From positions 473,528 to 537,527 of the forward strand of contig NZ_VTAV01000002.1 of assembly GCF_008180195.1 (NCBI RefSeq): DNA of 64,000 nt, written 5' to 3'. This stretch comes from Sphingobacterium phlebotomi. GTDB lineage: Bacteria; Bacteroidota; Bacteroidia; Sphingobacteriales; Sphingobacteriaceae. The first letter of the stretch is position 1. Each line of letters starts with the position of its first letter. The position numbers and the translations under genes were made by a program. This document shows positions 16,886 through 28,900 of this stretch, piece after piece. Below the pieces are notes generated by a model. The model ran no database searches. It was given only the letters and a program-made list of their open reading frames with translations, and was not told the origin of the DNA.

Positions 16886-18523
16886 TTATTGTCCTAATAC
16901 CTCTACGATCGGCTTTCCAATATTGCCATTCGGCTCCATGATGTGCAGTAACGAAGCAAGAGTAGGGGCTATATCGACGACATGTACCTCTTTATTACTC
17001 ACGCCGCTCTGTATACCCCAACCCATGAATATCAGTGGTATGTGTGAATCGTACGCTGACCAAACCCCGTGGGTTGTTCCTGGACTGCGCGGCGTGCTGG
17101 CATACCACTGTGGGTCGGCAATAATCTGGATTGCACCACTATGCCTGCGATTATATCCATTGATGATTTTCTCCCGAAGTGGAGCAGGTATAAACATATT
17201 TTGATTTCCCTCCATATCAACGACATACGTGATACCTTCTTCCTTGTTAAGCGAATTGATTATCGTTTCTTTGACCTCTTGAAGATTGAGTTGAAGAGAA
17301 TCTATGAGCGTGTAGTTAAGATGCACTTGATAATTCATCAGGCTTCGTACGATTTTATCACTGCCAAATTTTGCATCAAGTTCACTATTCAGATGGCGCT
17401 GTATCTGGCGTGTAAATAAATAACCAGCATTACCTTTTTGGTCTGTATAATACATGGGGTTATAGGAGGCAGCATGATCTGCGGTAAGGAAAAACGTATA
17501 ATTACCTTTGCCTACATGTTCATCGAGATAAGCTATAAAATCGGCGATGTCTTTATCGAGGCGAAGATAAGTATCTTCAATCTCTACAGCGGAGAGGGAA
17601 TAACGATGCCCCACGTAATCTGTTGCCGATAAGCTTACACACAAAAAGTCCGTATGACCTGTTGGGTTACTGCCCAGTTGCTCTTGCTCCAATGCTACTT
17701 TGGCAAAATCCAATGTCAATGTATTTCCCTGTGGCGTTGTTTTGATGAGTTCATAACCCGCGTCTTTCATCAGCATGGAAGTTTTACGAGGGAATGTAGG
17801 AGCTTCCTCGCCCGGCCATTTTCGCTCATAAGGGCTGTCGTCGGCGGTGCTGTTTGTGTATGTTTCGATGGGGTATAACGTATTCCAGTCTTGCTTTAAA
17901 TATTTGTCCGCTAGTTTTTGTTTGTTAAACGTTTCTACCCAATGGGGCAGTTTTTCCATATAAAATGTACTTGAAATCCAGTTGCCGGATTTTCCCTCAA
18001 GCCAGTAAGCCGCATCCGCAAAATGGCCCGCAGGTAAGATCCCGCCACGATCTTTCAAAGAGATACCGATAACTTTGGACTGAAAGTTGGTCGCAAGCTT
18101 CAGTTGATCCGTAATGGTAGAAGCTAACAGATTGCGAGGTGACTGTTGCCCTTCCTTTGCCTGTGTGCCCACACCTTGTACATTATCATCTTGTGTACAG
18201 TACATGGGTTGTCCCGTTGCCTGGATGATCCAATCGTTTCCGGCGATACCATGGATAGAAGGAACAGAGCCGGTATAAACAGAGCTGTGCCCTATAGCGG
18301 TAAGGGTCGGAATATAATTAAGCAGTGTGTTTTCACACGAAAATCCCTCGTTCAAAAGACGCTTGAAACCATCATCACCATAACGATCGGCAAACCGGTA
18401 GAGGTAATCCCACCGCATTTGGTCTACCATTAATCCGACAACCAACTTCGGACGCGCTGGTTGTGCATGTACTTGAAGTGCAATAGTTACGGTAAGAAGA
18501 CCCGTAAAGAAAAATTTCCACAT
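16886..18523 (-). CDS. pafA: PafA-type alkaline phosphatase
   Basis: A 545-residue periplasmic alkaline-phosphatase-superfamily enzyme with a signal peptide (ending AQPARP). Metal-site Asp in VGLMVDQMRWDY, nucleophile Thr75 in IPTLTAIGHSSVYTG, the substrate-binding Asn of HGIAGNDW, the LKDRG Lys/Arg pair of PafA, SATDYVGH, TADHAA and the final HG of GTTHGVW are all visible. PafA phosphatases are calcium-independent, phosphate-irrepressible monoesterases widespread in Bacteroidota. The gene lies between uvrA and the Rrf2 gene on the same strand, spaced 87 and 66 bp, so probably separately transcribed. Confidence 0.92.
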   Translation of the reverse strand: MWKFFFTGLLTVTIALQVHAQPARPKLVVGLMVDQMRWDYLYRFADRYGDDGFKRLLNEGFSCENTLLNYIPTLTAIGHSSVYTGSVPSIHGIAGNDWIIQATGQPMYCTQDDNVQGVGTQAKEGQQSPRNLLASTITDQLKLATNFQSKVIGISLKDRGGILPAGHFADAAYWLEGKSGNWISSTFYMEKLPHWVETFNKQKLADKYLKQDWNTLYPIETYTNSTADDSPYERKWPGEEAPTFPRKTSMLMKDAGYELIKTTPQGNTLTLDFAKVALEQEQLGSNPTGHTDFLCVSLSATDYVGHRYSLSAVEIEDTYLRLDKDIADFIAYLDEHVGKGNYTFFLTADHAASYNPMYYTDQKGNAGYLFTRQIQRHLNSELDAKFGSDKIVRSLMNYQVHLNYTLIDSLQLNLQEVKETIINSLNKEEGITYVVDMEGNQNMFIPAPLREKIINGYNRRHSGAIQIIADPQWYASTPRSPGTTHGVWSAYDSHIPLIFMGWGIQSGVSNKEVHVVDIAPTLASLLHIMEPNGNIGKPIVEVLGQ

Positions 18524-18575
18524 AATACCGTAGTTTTCGTCTATTTATTTTTTTCTCAATTGTTGATGAGAGCTC

Positions 18576-18616
18576 ATGTAAATAACGATTGTTCCTATGT
18601 TCAGTGTTATTTACAT
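18576..18616 (-). terminator. Hairpin at the end of uvrA
   Basis: Perfect 11-bp inverted repeat ATGTAAATAAC / GTTATTTACAT with a 19-bp loop; the right arm overlaps the uvrA stop. There is no clear T run after it, so a terminator role is only plausible. Confidence 0.35.
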
Positions 18617-21436
18617 CTCGGTTTGAGAATGAGAAATTAAAGGTAGATGATTTTTTAGATACTTCCCAGTATAAGATTCGTTACATTCGGCCAGATCTTC
18701 GGGTGTGCCTTCAAAAACAATCTCCCCTCCTTTGTTTCCACCTTCCGGTCCGATGTCAATAACCCAGTCAGCTGTTTTTATCATCTCCATATTGTGTTCG
18801 ATAACCAGAATGCTGTTGCCTAAGGCAATCAGTGCATCAAAGGCTTTAAGTAGTTTGTGAATATCGTGGAAATGCAGTCCTGTTGTCGGCTCATCAAAAA
18901 TGAAAAGCGTTTTTTTGCTGTTGTTCCCTTTGATCAAAAAAGAAGCAAGCTTGATACGTTGTGCTTCACCTCCGGATAGGGTGCTTGATGGCTGGCCAAG
19001 TTTTACGTAGCCTAACCCCACATCCTGTAAAGGTTTAATTTTAGCGATGACTTTAGGTACATCATGAAAGAATTCTATAGCTTCGTCCACACTAAGGTCT
19101 AAAACGTCAGCTACCGATTTACCTTCGTATTCCACATCCAACACATGTTGTTTGAAACGTTTGCCTCCGCAAGCTTCACATGGAAGTACAATATCAGCCA
19201 TGAATTGCATTTCGATTTTGACCTCACCATCTCCCTGACACACATCGCAACGACCACCCTCTACATTGAAAGAGAAGGCGGAAGGTTTTAGTCCGGATGC
19301 TTTTGCTGCAGGTAGATTGGCGTAGACTGATCTTACTTCATCCCAACCTTTTACATACGTTACCGGATTGGAACGAGACGATCTACCAATTGGGTTCTGG
19401 TCGATCATTTCGATTTGTTCAATACGCGTTATATCGCCTTCGAGGGCATCAAATATACCGGTTTGTTCACCACTGTAGTTACCGATGGCTTTTTGTAAAG
19501 CAGGATAAAGAATCCGTTTGATAAGGGATGTTTTCCCTGATCCGGATACCCCTGTTACGACGGTAAATACATTTAACGGAAAGGTTACGTTGATTCCTTT
19601 CAAATTATTTTCCCGAGCCCCTTTGACGATGATGGAATCACGCCATTTGCGTCGTGTCTTTGGCGTGGGGATGGCTAATTTGCCGTTTAGGTATTGTCCT
19701 GTTAAGCTGTTTTTATCTTGAAGGATTTCCGGATAAGTTCCAGCGAAAACGAGCCGACCACCATTTATTCCTGCTTCCGGACCAATGTCGATAAGATAAT
19801 CGGCGGCTTCCATCATTTCTTGTTCGTGCTCCACGACAATCACTGTATTACCTACATCGCGAAGTGATTTCAACACACCAATCAGCCGCTGTGTGTCGCG
19901 GGGATGCAGACCGATACTTGGCTCGTCCAGCACATAGATAGAGCCTACTAACGAACTCCCCAACGATGTCGCTAAATTGATGCGCTGCGATTCTCCACCC
20001 GAAAGCGTGTTGCTCAAACGGTTTAAAGTGAGGTAACTTAATCCCACATCACAGAGGAACTGCAGCCGGCTAACGATCTCGGCAAGTAATCTCTTAGCAA
20101 TCAGCTGTTCGTGTTCCGTTAATTTAAGCTCTTTAAAGAATTGCAGTGCTTCTTCTAATGGCAATAAAACGATATCGGTAATAGATTTGTTCGCGATCTT
20201 CACGTAGGTTGCATCTTTACGCAAACGCGATCCCTTACAATCAGGACAATCTGTTTTTCCGCGATAACGAGATAACATAACCCGATATTGTATCTTATAC
20301 GTTTGTTGTTCCAGTTCTTCAAAAAACTGGTTCAATCCACCAAAATATTTGTTCCCTGTCCACAATAGCTCCTGTTGGGCAGGAGTAAGGTCATCATAAG
20401 CGCGGTGTATGGGGAAATCAAACTTGAGGGCATTGCGTACCAGACGATTTAGCCATTCGCCCATTTTCTCTCCCCGCCATGGTGCAATAGCTCCGTCATA
20501 CACCGAGCGGCTTTTGTCCGGAATGACTAAATCGGCGTCTATCCCGATCACCTTGCCATACCCCTCGCAACGTTTGCAGGCACCATAAGGGTTGTTGAAG
20601 CTAAAGAAATTTGGGGTAGGCTCTTCGAATAGGATGCCGTCTAGTTCGAATTTATCGGAATAATGCTTTCTATCACCATCGATGTCGACGTAACATTCGC
20701 CTTTCCCTTCGAAAAAAGCAGTCTGTAGCGAGTCCGCAATCCGGCTGTTTGTCTCATCTTGTTTATCCAACCGGATGCGATCTACGACAATCTGTACTTC
20801 TCCCGGCTTGAAATCTTTATTCTGAATCGTTTTATCTTCGATAATACGTTCTATCTTCTGAATCTTTTCCTCAAAAAGGACCCGAACAAATCCCTTTTGA
20901 AGCAGTAGGGATAACTCTTCTTTTAGCTTTCTCTTATTAATAGGTATAAGTTCCGAGAAAATAGTAATAGTGGTGTCTTCCGGATAGATCATCAACTCAT
21001 CGATAATAGATGATATGGTATCTTTCGTAACCTGCTTACCCGAAACAGGAGAAAAGGTTTTGCCAATCCGCGCATAAAGGAGTTTAAGGTAATCGTATAT
21101 TTCCGTAGATGTGCCCACAGTAGAGCGTGGATTGGAAGTAATTACTTTCTGTTCGATGGCGATAGCCGGAGCGATCCCTTTAATATAGTCCACTTCAGGT
21201 TTATTCATCCGTCCCATAAACTGTCTGGCGTAAGAAGATAGACTTTCTACGTAACGTCGCTGTCCTTCTGCATAGAGGGTATCGAAAGCAAGGGAAGATT
21301 TCCCAGAACCCGACATTCCTGTAATGACAACGAGCTTGTTTTTAGGGATATCGACATCGATGTTTTTCAGATTGTTGACCCGCGCTCCCTTTATTTGGAT
21401 AAACGATTTAGCGTTTTGTTCCGATTTTTTTGACAT
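18611..21436 (-). CDS. uvrA: Excinuclease ABC subunit UvrA
   Basis: About 941 residues. UvrA is the damage-recognising ATPase of nucleotide excision repair. Two ABC modules: Walker [21 protein letters not shown] near the N-terminus and [12 protein letters not shown] in the second half; signatures [13 protein letters not shown] and [13 protein letters not shown]; zinc motifs [18 protein letters not shown] and CDVCQGDGE with CEACGGKR. The frame opens at 21445, but a -7 box covers 21443-21450, so the ATG at 21436 (MSKKSEQN) is chosen. That start sits only 6 nt from the box. Confidence 0.96.
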   Translation of the reverse strand: MSKKSEQNAKSFIQIKGARVNNLKNIDVDIPKNKLVVITGMSGSGKSSLAFDTLYAEGQRRYVESLSSYARQFMGRMNKPEVDYIKGIAPAIAIEQKVITSNPRSTVGTSTEIYDYLKLLYARIGKTFSPVSGKQVTKDTISSIIDELMIYPEDTTITIFSELIPINKRKLKEELSLLLQKGFVRVLFEEKIQKIERIIEDKTIQNKDFKPGEVQIVVDRIRLDKQDETNSRIADSLQTAFFEGKGECYVDIDGDRKHYSDKFELDGILFEEPTPNFFSFNNPYGACKRCEGYGKVIGIDADLVIPDKSRSVYDGAIAPWRGEKMGEWLNRLVRNALKFDFPIHRAYDDLTPAQQELLWTGNKYFGGLNQFFEELEQQTYKIQYRVMLSRYRGKTDCPDCKGSRLRKDATYVKIANKSITDIVLLPLEEALQFFKELKLTEHEQLIAKRLLAEIVSRLQFLCDVGLSYLTLNRLSNTLSGGESQRINLATSLGSSLVGSIYVLDEPSIGLHPRDTQRLIGVLKSLRDVGNTVIVVEHEQEMMEAADYLIDIGPEAGINGGRLVFAGTYPEILQDKNSLTGQYLNGKLAIPTPKTRRKWRDSIIVKGARENNLKGINVTFPLNVFTVVTGVSGSGKTSLIKRILYPALQKAIGNYSGEQTGIFDALEGDITRIEQIEMIDQNPIGRSSRSNPVTYVKGWDEVRSVYANLPAAKASGLKPSAFSFNVEGGRCDVCQGDGEVKIEMQFMADIVLPCEACGGKRFKQHVLDVEYEGKSVADVLDLSVDEAIEFFHDVPKVIAKIKPLQDVGLGYVKLGQPSSTLSGGEAQRIKLASFLIKGNNSKKTLFIFDEPTTGLHFHDIHKLLKAFDALIALGNSILVIEHNMEMIKTADWVIDIGPEGGNKGGEIVFEGTPEDLAECNESYTGKYLKNHLPLISHSQTEM

Positions 21437-21442
21437 AACCCA

Positions 21443-21450
21443 CAAAGGTA
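21443..21450 (-). promoter_or_regulatory. -7 box TACCTTTG abutting uvrA
   Basis: TAnnTTTG on the minus strand ending 6 nt before the uvrA ATG at 21436; no SOS-type operator is recognised. Confidence 0.55.
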
Positions 21451-21555
21451 AGGATTTTGTCTGACTCCGTAATGCAGAAAAACGATCCTTTGGATGGGTA
21501 TATATTAGTTATTATTCTCATATTTAGATTTTAAATCTGAATTTTATCACAGGTA

Positions 21556-23847
21556 ATGAAGAAACATGTTATTGTAAAAGTTTTTAAAGTTTTTTTGCTG
21601 ACCTGCGTAACCTATCAGGCGTACGGACAGGACGCTTTGAACAAACTGCAGGTTATTGATACGCACAGCGATTTGCTCTGGCAATCCGATTATCAATCGC
21701 TGCAAGGATATCAGGTGCAGCCCGAATGGACGCTGCAAGCCTTCGAGCAGGGAGAATCTGTTGTTGTCAAGAATAAAGTTCCTTTATTCGGATGGATAAT
21801 GAATGAAAGAAATTCTTCCTCCCGACAACAATATTATCAATTGCTGTTGGCAGATAATCTCAACGATATAAAGCAAAATAGGGGTAACTTATGGAATTCC
21901 GGGAAAGTACGGTCTTCTGAATCGACAGCGGTAGTTTACGGAGGAAATGACCTAAGTCCAGGAAATCTTTACTATTGGAAAGTAAAAGTATGGGACGAAC
22001 AGGGAAATGAAAGTGAATTTAGTCCGCTGTCCTGTTTCTACACAGGCCAATTTGTGGAGGGATACGAAACAACGACTTACCCTTTGCAGCGAACGGATCA
22101 AACCCCAAAGAAACTGATAAAAAGGGAGCAGGAATACTTTATTGATTTTGAAAAAGCTGCCTTCGGTCAGTTGAGATTAAATCTTGATAGTCCGGTCGCC
22201 GATACGATTTTGATCCGGTTCGGTGAAAAAATTACAGCAGAAGGGAAAATCGACAGAAATCCAGGCGGCACAATACGTTATCAGGAATATAGGCTTCCTT
22301 TATCCCAGGGAACAAATACCTATCAGATCAAATTCAGGAAAGATCAAAGGAATACTGGGCAAGCAGCTGTCCTGATGCCCGATTATATCGGAGAAGTTCT
22401 GCCTTTCCGTTACGTGGAAATTGAAGGCTATGACCATCCCCTACATTATACTGATGTAAAGCGATCTATGGTGCATTATCCTTTTAATGACAATGCATCC
22501 TATTTCCATTCATCGAATGAAATCCTCAACCAAGTATGGGACTTAAGTAAATACAGTATTAAGGCTACAAGTTTTGCTGGAATATACGTTGATGGTGACC
22601 GGGAACGAATTCCTTACGAAGCCGACGCCCTTATCAATCAATTGTGCCATTACTGTGTAGACAATGAATTTACAATGGCCAGGGCCTCCCACGAATACCT
22701 GCTTCACAACGCCACCTGGCCGACCGAGTGGATTATGCAGTCTGTGATGATGGCTTGGAACGATTACTTGTATACCGGTGATTTACGATCCGTGAGCGCC
22801 CATTACGAAACGTTGAAGGCGAAGACGTTGACGGGATTGGAAGATAGCAATGGGCTGATCAGTACCAAAACCGGAAAGCAAAGTTCAGATTTGTTGAAGT
22901 CGATCAATCTCCAGAGAGATACCTTGCGGGATATAGTAGATTGGCCTCATAGCGGTATCCTCGGCCTCGGAAAAAAGGAACAGGGGGAAACGGATGGTTT
23001 CGTGTTTAGACCTTATAATGCGGTAGTCAACGCGTATTATTATCATGCACTGCGTCTGATGGCCAGACTCGCCAAGGAGATGGAAAGAGCTGATGATTTT
23101 GTTTTTTTTAATACCAAGGCAGACAAGTTGTACAATGCTTATCAAAAATATTTTTTTGATAAGGAGAGAAAAGTTGTTCGGGATGGAATAGGTACGGATC
23201 ATTCTGCTTTGCATAGCAACATGTTCGCTTTAGCTTTCGGATTGGTACCCGAAGCATCGAAGAAAGAGGTCGTTGCTTATATACATTCACGAGGAATGGC
23301 CTGTAGTGTCTACGGTAGCCAGTTTCTCATGGACGCACTCTACGAGGCTGGAGCGGGTGATTATGCTTTCCAGCTGCTAACAGCAGAAACAGAACGGAGC
23401 TGGTATAATATGATACGGGTAGGGAGTACTATTTCCTTAGAAGCCTGGGATGATAAATACAAACCTAATCAAGACTGGAACCATGCATGGGGTGCTGTTC
23501 CGGCAAATATCATCCCCAGAAAACTGATGGGAATCGAACCTCTGGAGCCTGGGTGGGATACATTTAGGATACAACCTCAATTGGCCGACCTCGAATACGC
23601 GAAGATCCGTTTTCCCACTATTAAAGGGTATATCGATGCAGCATACAAACAATCAGCAAATCGACTTGAAGCGCAGCTGTCGATACCGGCGAATACCGTT
23701 GCTGAAATTTATTTGCCCCTGAAAAATAGCCGTGGGAAACCCGTTTTGTATGTGGACGGGAAGGAATACAAATATGAACTCAGCCAAAATTGGATAAAAT
23801 TGCCTGACCTAGGTACCGGAAATAAGGAAATCATAGTCGTATATTAG
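21556..23847 (+). CDS. GH78 family alpha-L-rhamnosidase
   Basis: A 763-residue secreted enzyme (signal peptide ending about YQAYGQ). N-terminal beta domains include an FnIII-like segment (YYWKVKVWDEQGNESEFSPL), then an (alpha/alpha)6 barrel with the GH78 motif YVDGDRERIPYEADALINQ, whose Asp and Glu residues fit the catalytic acids, and the C-terminal SLEAWDDKYKPNQDWNHAWGAVPA and GIEPLEPGWDTFRIQPQL typical of the family. It would cut terminal L-rhamnose from plant or bacterial polysaccharides. It precedes the sigma/anti-sigma pair of the PUL on the same strand. Confidence 0.9.
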   Translation: MKKHVIVKVFKVFLLTCVTYQAYGQDALNKLQVIDTHSDLLWQSDYQSLQGYQVQPEWTLQAFEQGESVVVKNKVPLFGWIMNERNSSSRQQYYQLLLADNLNDIKQNRGNLWNSGKVRSSESTAVVYGGNDLSPGNLYYWKVKVWDEQGNESEFSPLSCFYTGQFVEGYETTTYPLQRTDQTPKKLIKREQEYFIDFEKAAFGQLRLNLDSPVADTILIRFGEKITAEGKIDRNPGGTIRYQEYRLPLSQGTNTYQIKFRKDQRNTGQAAVLMPDYIGEVLPFRYVEIEGYDHPLHYTDVKRSMVHYPFNDNASYFHSSNEILNQVWDLSKYSIKATSFAGIYVDGDRERIPYEADALINQLCHYCVDNEFTMARASHEYLLHNATWPTEWIMQSVMMAWNDYLYTGDLRSVSAHYETLKAKTLTGLEDSNGLISTKTGKQSSDLLKSINLQRDTLRDIVDWPHSGILGLGKKEQGETDGFVFRPYNAVVNAYYYHALRLMARLAKEMERADDFVFFNTKADKLYNAYQKYFFDKERKVVRDGIGTDHSALHSNMFALAFGLVPEASKKEVVAYIHSRGMACSVYGSQFLMDALYEAGAGDYAFQLLTAETERSWYNMIRVGSTISLEAWDDKYKPNQDWNHAWGAVPANIIPRKLMGIEPLEPGWDTFRIQPQLADLEYAKIRFPTIKGYIDAAYKQSANRLEAQLSIPANTVAEIYLPLKNSRGKPVLYVDGKEYKYELSQNWIKLPDLGTGNKEIIVVY

Positions 23848-23995
23848 GCCATAAAAGCAGGATAGTGCAGGACAGTTGCTGGTTTACATTTTGATATTTT
23901 TGAATAGCTAGTTGTATCAGACAATGTAGATTCATTGTCACGGTACATTTTATGATATATATAAACCTGCAGGAATACGATGCAATCTTTTGGTA

Positions 23996-24580
23996 ATGGC
24001 CCAAATTGTAAATACGATATCGGATGATGAATTTGCGGATTTCAAGGCTGGAGATCACAAGGCCTTCCGCAAGGTATTTGATGCTTATCACAAGTCAATT
24101 TATAACTATGCTTATAAATTTAGTAAAAATCATGAGGAAGCAGAAGAACTTGTTCAGGAGGTGTTTGTCTCTCTGTTTCTAAACCGTGACAAGATAGAAA
24201 ATTCCGAGAGCCTTTATCCTTATTTATTTGTCATCACGAAACGGATAACGATTTCCATTTTCAGAAAAAAGGTGGTGAAATCCAAATTTGACCATCATTT
24301 GAAGTGTAGCTGGAAAGAAGATTGTAAAAGTACAGAACACACGCTTGATACGACGGAGTTAAACAACGTATGGACGAGTGCCATAGAGCGTCTCCCCGAA
24401 AGGCAACGGGAAGTCTATGAGCTAAATAAAATCAATGGATTATCTTACGAGGAGATTGCGGATAAGATTGGTGTGTCCAGGTATACCGTTAAAAATCAAT
24501 TGATTAAGGCATCCAAGACAGTAAAGTTAATCGTGAGAAATATTTATCTCCTACTTTTTTTATTAAAAATTTTATTTTGA
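23996..24580 (+). CDS. ECF RNA polymerase sigma factor of the SusC-coupled type
   Basis: I take the ATG at 23996 (194 residues), as the TTG at 23990 adds only two. Sigma region 2 (about 20-85; FRKVFDAYHKSIYNYAYKFS, EEAEELVQEVFVSLF) and region 4 (about 130-180; IERLPERQREVYELNKING, SYEEIADKIGVSRYTVKNQL) are clear. The hydrophobic tail (IYLLLFLLKILF) is common in Bacteroidota sigma factors of PULs. With FecR and an STN-domain SusC downstream it forms a trans-envelope signalling route that induces the PUL when substrate binds. Confidence 0.92.
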   Translation: MAQIVNTISDDEFADFKAGDHKAFRKVFDAYHKSIYNYAYKFSKNHEEAEELVQEVFVSLFLNRDKIENSESLYPYLFVITKRITISIFRKKVVKSKFDHHLKCSWKEDCKSTEHTLDTTELNNVWTSAIERLPERQREVYELNKINGLSYEEIADKIGVSRYTVKNQLIKASKTVKLIVRNIYLLLFLLKILF

Positions 24581-24635
24581 TCTAGTCCTTTTTTCTTGCT
24601 AACTCGTTTATATAGGTAACCAGTAATTATAAACG

Positions 24636-25832
24636 TTGGAAAAAGGACAACTCATTCATCTCATACAGCAGTATATGGACAATTCCATATCTGAGGATAA
24701 TCTTATTTTGCTCAAAAACATTTTAGAGCAGAAAACAGATGAAGATCTCATATGGCTATGGGATATCTTAATGGAATCGTCGCCGGACACAAAAGGAGAT
24801 GTTCCAGATGTTGAACATTTATTCCAACGGATTATGTTGGATGAGCGGCTTCAGCGGAATTTTTCTAAAGGCACCAAAAAGATTAAAACAATTAGACGTT
24901 TAGTCACGCTAGTGGCTGCGGCATGTATACTTGTGTTTTTAAAATTTACAATAGATTTTATAAATAGGCCAGATCCAACGGAGGCAAAGCTCAGCAGTGA
25001 GGATACGATTTCGACTATTAAGCCGGGAGGAAATAAAGCCCGGATTGTTTTGGCAGATGGAACTCAATTAGACTTGGAAGCGTTGAAAAAGGATACGATA
25101 ATCCAGTTGGAGGGCTATTCGGTACATAAGACAGCAGATGGATCTATTACTTACGCAGTAACGGGCGAACAAAGGGTGAAGGGTAACGTATATAATACCA
25201 TTATTACGCCAAGGGGAGGAGAGTATAATTTAACGCTATCAGATGGGACAAAAGTAGCGATGAACGCCTCATCCACACTTCGTTATCCGATCAATTTTCA
25301 GGAAGATGTCCGTCGTGTTGAACTGAAGGGAGAGGCATATTTCGATGTGAGTAAACAATATAGAAATGATAAACGGATTCCCTTTATAGTGGAAACAGAT
25401 CAGCAAAAGCTAGAAGTATTGGGCACTTCTTTTAACGTGAACAGCTATGGTAAAACGATTGAAACGACGTTGGTAGAAGGGTCTGTAAAGGTCTCTTTCG
25501 ACAATGGACAAAGTCATGTTCTAAGGCCCAACCAGCAAGCAATTTATATGCGGGAATCAAAAAGCACGGCTATCACAAATGTAGATCCATTTTATGTCAT
25601 CGCCTGGAAGAATGGATCGTTTGCATTTGAGGATGCTTCGATCGAGGAGGTTATGGAAAGTGTTGCCAGATGGTATGATGTGGATGTTGTGTTTAAAGAT
25701 GATTTAAAAAATAAGCGGTTTTCCGGTATGATATCCAGGTTTGAGGATATGGAGAAATTGTTGCAATCGGTCGAGCTAACAGGATCGGTAAGATTCGAAA
25801 TCAATGGAAGGAGGATTTTTGTTATGAAATAA
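24636..25832 (+). CDS. FecR-type anti-sigma factor
   Basis: A 398-residue inner-membrane protein. The start is TTG at 24636; the next ATG would cut the N-terminal helices that bind the sigma factor (QLIHLIQQYMDNSISEDNLI). One membrane helix lies at about 88-109. The periplasmic FecR domain (about 180-280; YNTIITPRGGEYNLTLSDGT, NASSTLRYPINF, RRVELKGEAYFDVSK) is followed by the C-terminal domain shared with SusC-type STN partners (GSFAFEDASIEEVMESVARW). It lies 55 bp after the sigma gene. Confidence 0.92.
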   Translation: MEKGQLIHLIQQYMDNSISEDNLILLKNILEQKTDEDLIWLWDILMESSPDTKGDVPDVEHLFQRIMLDERLQRNFSKGTKKIKTIRRLVTLVAAACILVFLKFTIDFINRPDPTEAKLSSEDTISTIKPGGNKARIVLADGTQLDLEALKKDTIIQLEGYSVHKTADGSITYAVTGEQRVKGNVYNTIITPRGGEYNLTLSDGTKVAMNASSTLRYPINFQEDVRRVELKGEAYFDVSKQYRNDKRIPFIVETDQQKLEVLGTSFNVNSYGKTIETTLVEGSVKVSFDNGQSHVLRPNQQAIYMRESKSTAITNVDPFYVIAWKNGSFAFEDASIEEVMESVARWYDVDVVFKDDLKNKRFSGMISRFEDMEKLLQSVELTGSVRFEINGRRIFVMK

Positions 25833-25859
25833 AAATCGGTAGAATTTGAAGAGAATAAC

Positions 25860-25888
25860 AATCAGGAGCGTTGCGACCGCCCCTGATT
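25860..25888 (+). promoter_or_regulatory. Hairpin in the fecR-susC gap
   Basis: Inverted repeat AATCAG / CTGATT with an inner GCG/CGC match, in the 126-bp gap before susC. It may attenuate or process the mRNA; no T run is seen. Confidence 0.35.
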
Positions 25889-25958
25889 AGCCAAGTCTTA
25901 TGGACTTGTCGATTGATGTCTTAACATATTAATAGTAAACAACCAATCTTAAATACAA

Positions 25959-28900
25959 ATGTATAAAAATTATGATATACTCACGCCGTTTTGCAGGCGT
26001 TTGAAACCTAGATTGTTCGTTATGAAACTATCCTTGATCTTAATGTTTGTAGGCACGCTGCAGGTTAGCGCATTTACGTTTGGTCAAAAAGTTACGCTTA
26101 GCAGGAAAAATGTAAAACTAACTGCTGTTTTGAAGGATATCCAGAAACTAAGCGGATATAATATCTTTTACGATAAATCTATCATTCCGGCAAATGCTTC
26201 GGTGGATTTGCAGGTGAATGATGTACATGTCGAGAAAGTCCTTGACGGACTGCTGGAAAAGTTTCATATAGGATATAAACTGGTGGACAAGAACATCATA
26301 TTGATGCGAAAGGGGGATCCTTCGATGACGATCACCGGTAACCTGATGCCAGATCAAGAAAAAATAGTGAAGGGTAATGTCACGAATCGTGTCGGCGAAC
26401 CGCTGGTGGGGGTTACCGTTTCGGAAAAAGGAACGGCTAACAGTACGATGACCGATGAAAGAGGCAATTATACCCTCCGTATGGAAGGGGACGCTGCGAT
26501 ATTGCATTTTTCGTTTGTCGGATACGAAGACCAGGAAATAAGTGCTGGAAACAGAACGGTAGTCGATGTGGTGCTAAACAATCGAACGGATGAACTTGAT
26601 GAAGTCGTTGTGGTGGGGTATGGCACGGTACGGAAGGCAGATTTAACAGGATCTGTAGCGCAGGTAAAAGCTCGGGAAGTAAATGCTTTTCCGAACGCCA
26701 GCGCGTTGCAGGCCCTCTCTGGCCGTGCTTCTGGCGTACATATACGCCAGAGTTCGGGTGCTCCAGGTCCAAGTATATCCGTTCGTGTCCGCGGCGGAAA
26801 TTCCATTCAGGGAAGCAATGAACCGTTGTATGTCATCGACGGATTTCCCATAGCCGGCTCCAATCCCTCTATAGTCAATACCGCTGATATAGAAAGTATA
26901 GAGATTCTAAAGGATGCATCGGCTACGGCGATATACGGTTCACGTGGTGCCAATGGTGTCGTGATCATTACGACAAAGAAAGGAAAAGAAGGACGTACCG
27001 ACGTGTCGTTTGAAACCAGCTACAGTTCGCAGCAACTCATCCGTAAGCTAGATCTTATGAATGCAGCGGAATACGCACGGTTCTACAATGCACAAGCGAT
27101 AAACGATAATGTGGCACCTTATTTTACAGAAGAGGAGATCAGCGGATTTGGGGAAGGTTTTGACTGGCAGGATTTTGTTTTTAGGAGGGCGCCGATGACG
27201 ACGGCTGCGCTTGGTATAGCTGGGGGAAATGAGAAAACACAGTTTTCCATAAATGGTAGTTTCTTTGGCCAGGATGGTATCATTAAAGGGAGTAATTACC
27301 ATCGTTATTCGTTGCAAAGCAGCATTGATCATAAAGTCAACGATAAGATTTCCGTAGAATTGAATACCGTCCTCTCGCGTCTGACGACAGAGCGACGTGA
27401 TAATGGCGGGGGGAACCGGGGTAATTCTATGATTGCGGCGGCAATTTCTGCTCCTCCTACCCTGACGCCTTATAATGAAGATGGTTCGTACAGGATACTT
27501 CATACAGCTTATCCGTTTTTGGCAACAGATCTGCGCAATCCCATCAACTGGATTAATGAAAGAACGGACGGGACGAAGGCTAACGTCGCGCTCATCAATG
27601 CCGCGGCATCTTATCGGATAACACCCGACCTATTGTTGAAGATCGCTGGAGGATTGGAAAACCGCGATGACCGATCAGATAGTTATACATCGACCTTGTT
27701 CTTTGACAGTCCAGGACGGGCAACGGTGTCCACCGTCCAAGAAATGAGTCTGCTGAACGAAAACACATTGAATTATAGCAAGACGTTCAATGATAAACAT
27801 AACCTAGCGGCGGTAATGGGTATCACGTATCAAAATTTTACAAATACCTTCGTCAGTGCCGGAGGAACGGATTTTCTTTCTGATATCTACGGGAGCGACA
27901 ATTTGGGCGCAGCGGGCACGCCAGGTGTACCCGGATCAGGGTACATCAAGTCGGCATTAATTTCTTTCTTGGGACGCGTCAATTATAGTTATGATGACCG
28001 TTATCTCGCCACCGTAAGCTTTCGTCGTGACGGATCCTCGCGCTATTCACCGGGAAGCAAATGGGGGAATTTCCCCTCAGCGGCGCTTGCGTGGCGTATT
28101 TCAAATGAGAGTTTCATGGATAATATTACGGGAATTTCGGATCTCAAGCTGCGGACCAGCTGGGGGCTTACCGGTAGCCAGGCCATTGATCCGTATACGA
28201 CCCTTAACTTACTTTCCCCAGGTAAAACGATATTTAATGATGAATATTTCAATACGGTCGGTCCCTCAACACGGCTGCCGAATGACTTGACTTGGGAAAC
28301 TACCGAGCAGTTTGATCTCGGAGCAGATGTTGGCATCCTGAATAATAGGATCTTGTTAACCGCGGATTATTATGTAAAGAATACGCGCGATTTGCTGAGT
28401 GATGTACGGCTGCCCGCTTCTATGGGCTATACGACAACTATCCGTAATGTGGGCAAGGTACAAAACAAAGGCGTTGAGTTCGGTATAGAAGCAAGACCTT
28501 TCGAAGGTAGTTTTACGTGGAATATAAACGCCAATATTGCTTTCAATAAAAACAAAGTAATCAGCCTATACAACCACGAAGATGTGCTGCGGGATAATAT
28601 CGGTATGGTCATTGTAAGCGATGCCACCAGCATATTGAGAGAGGGACGGCCTGTTGGGCAGTTTTGGGGTTACATAGAGGATGGTTACAACGAAAATGGG
28701 GATATTCTTTTTCGCGATGTCAATCAGGACGGTAACATCACATCTGCTGACAAAACATATATTGGAGATGCTAACCCCGATTTTACGTATGGGTTTAATT
28801 CCGTGATGAATTATAAGAACTTCGAATTTTCGTTTTTTCTTCAGGGAACTCATGGGAATGATATTTTCAATGCGAGCTCTATTACGAATACCATGGACTA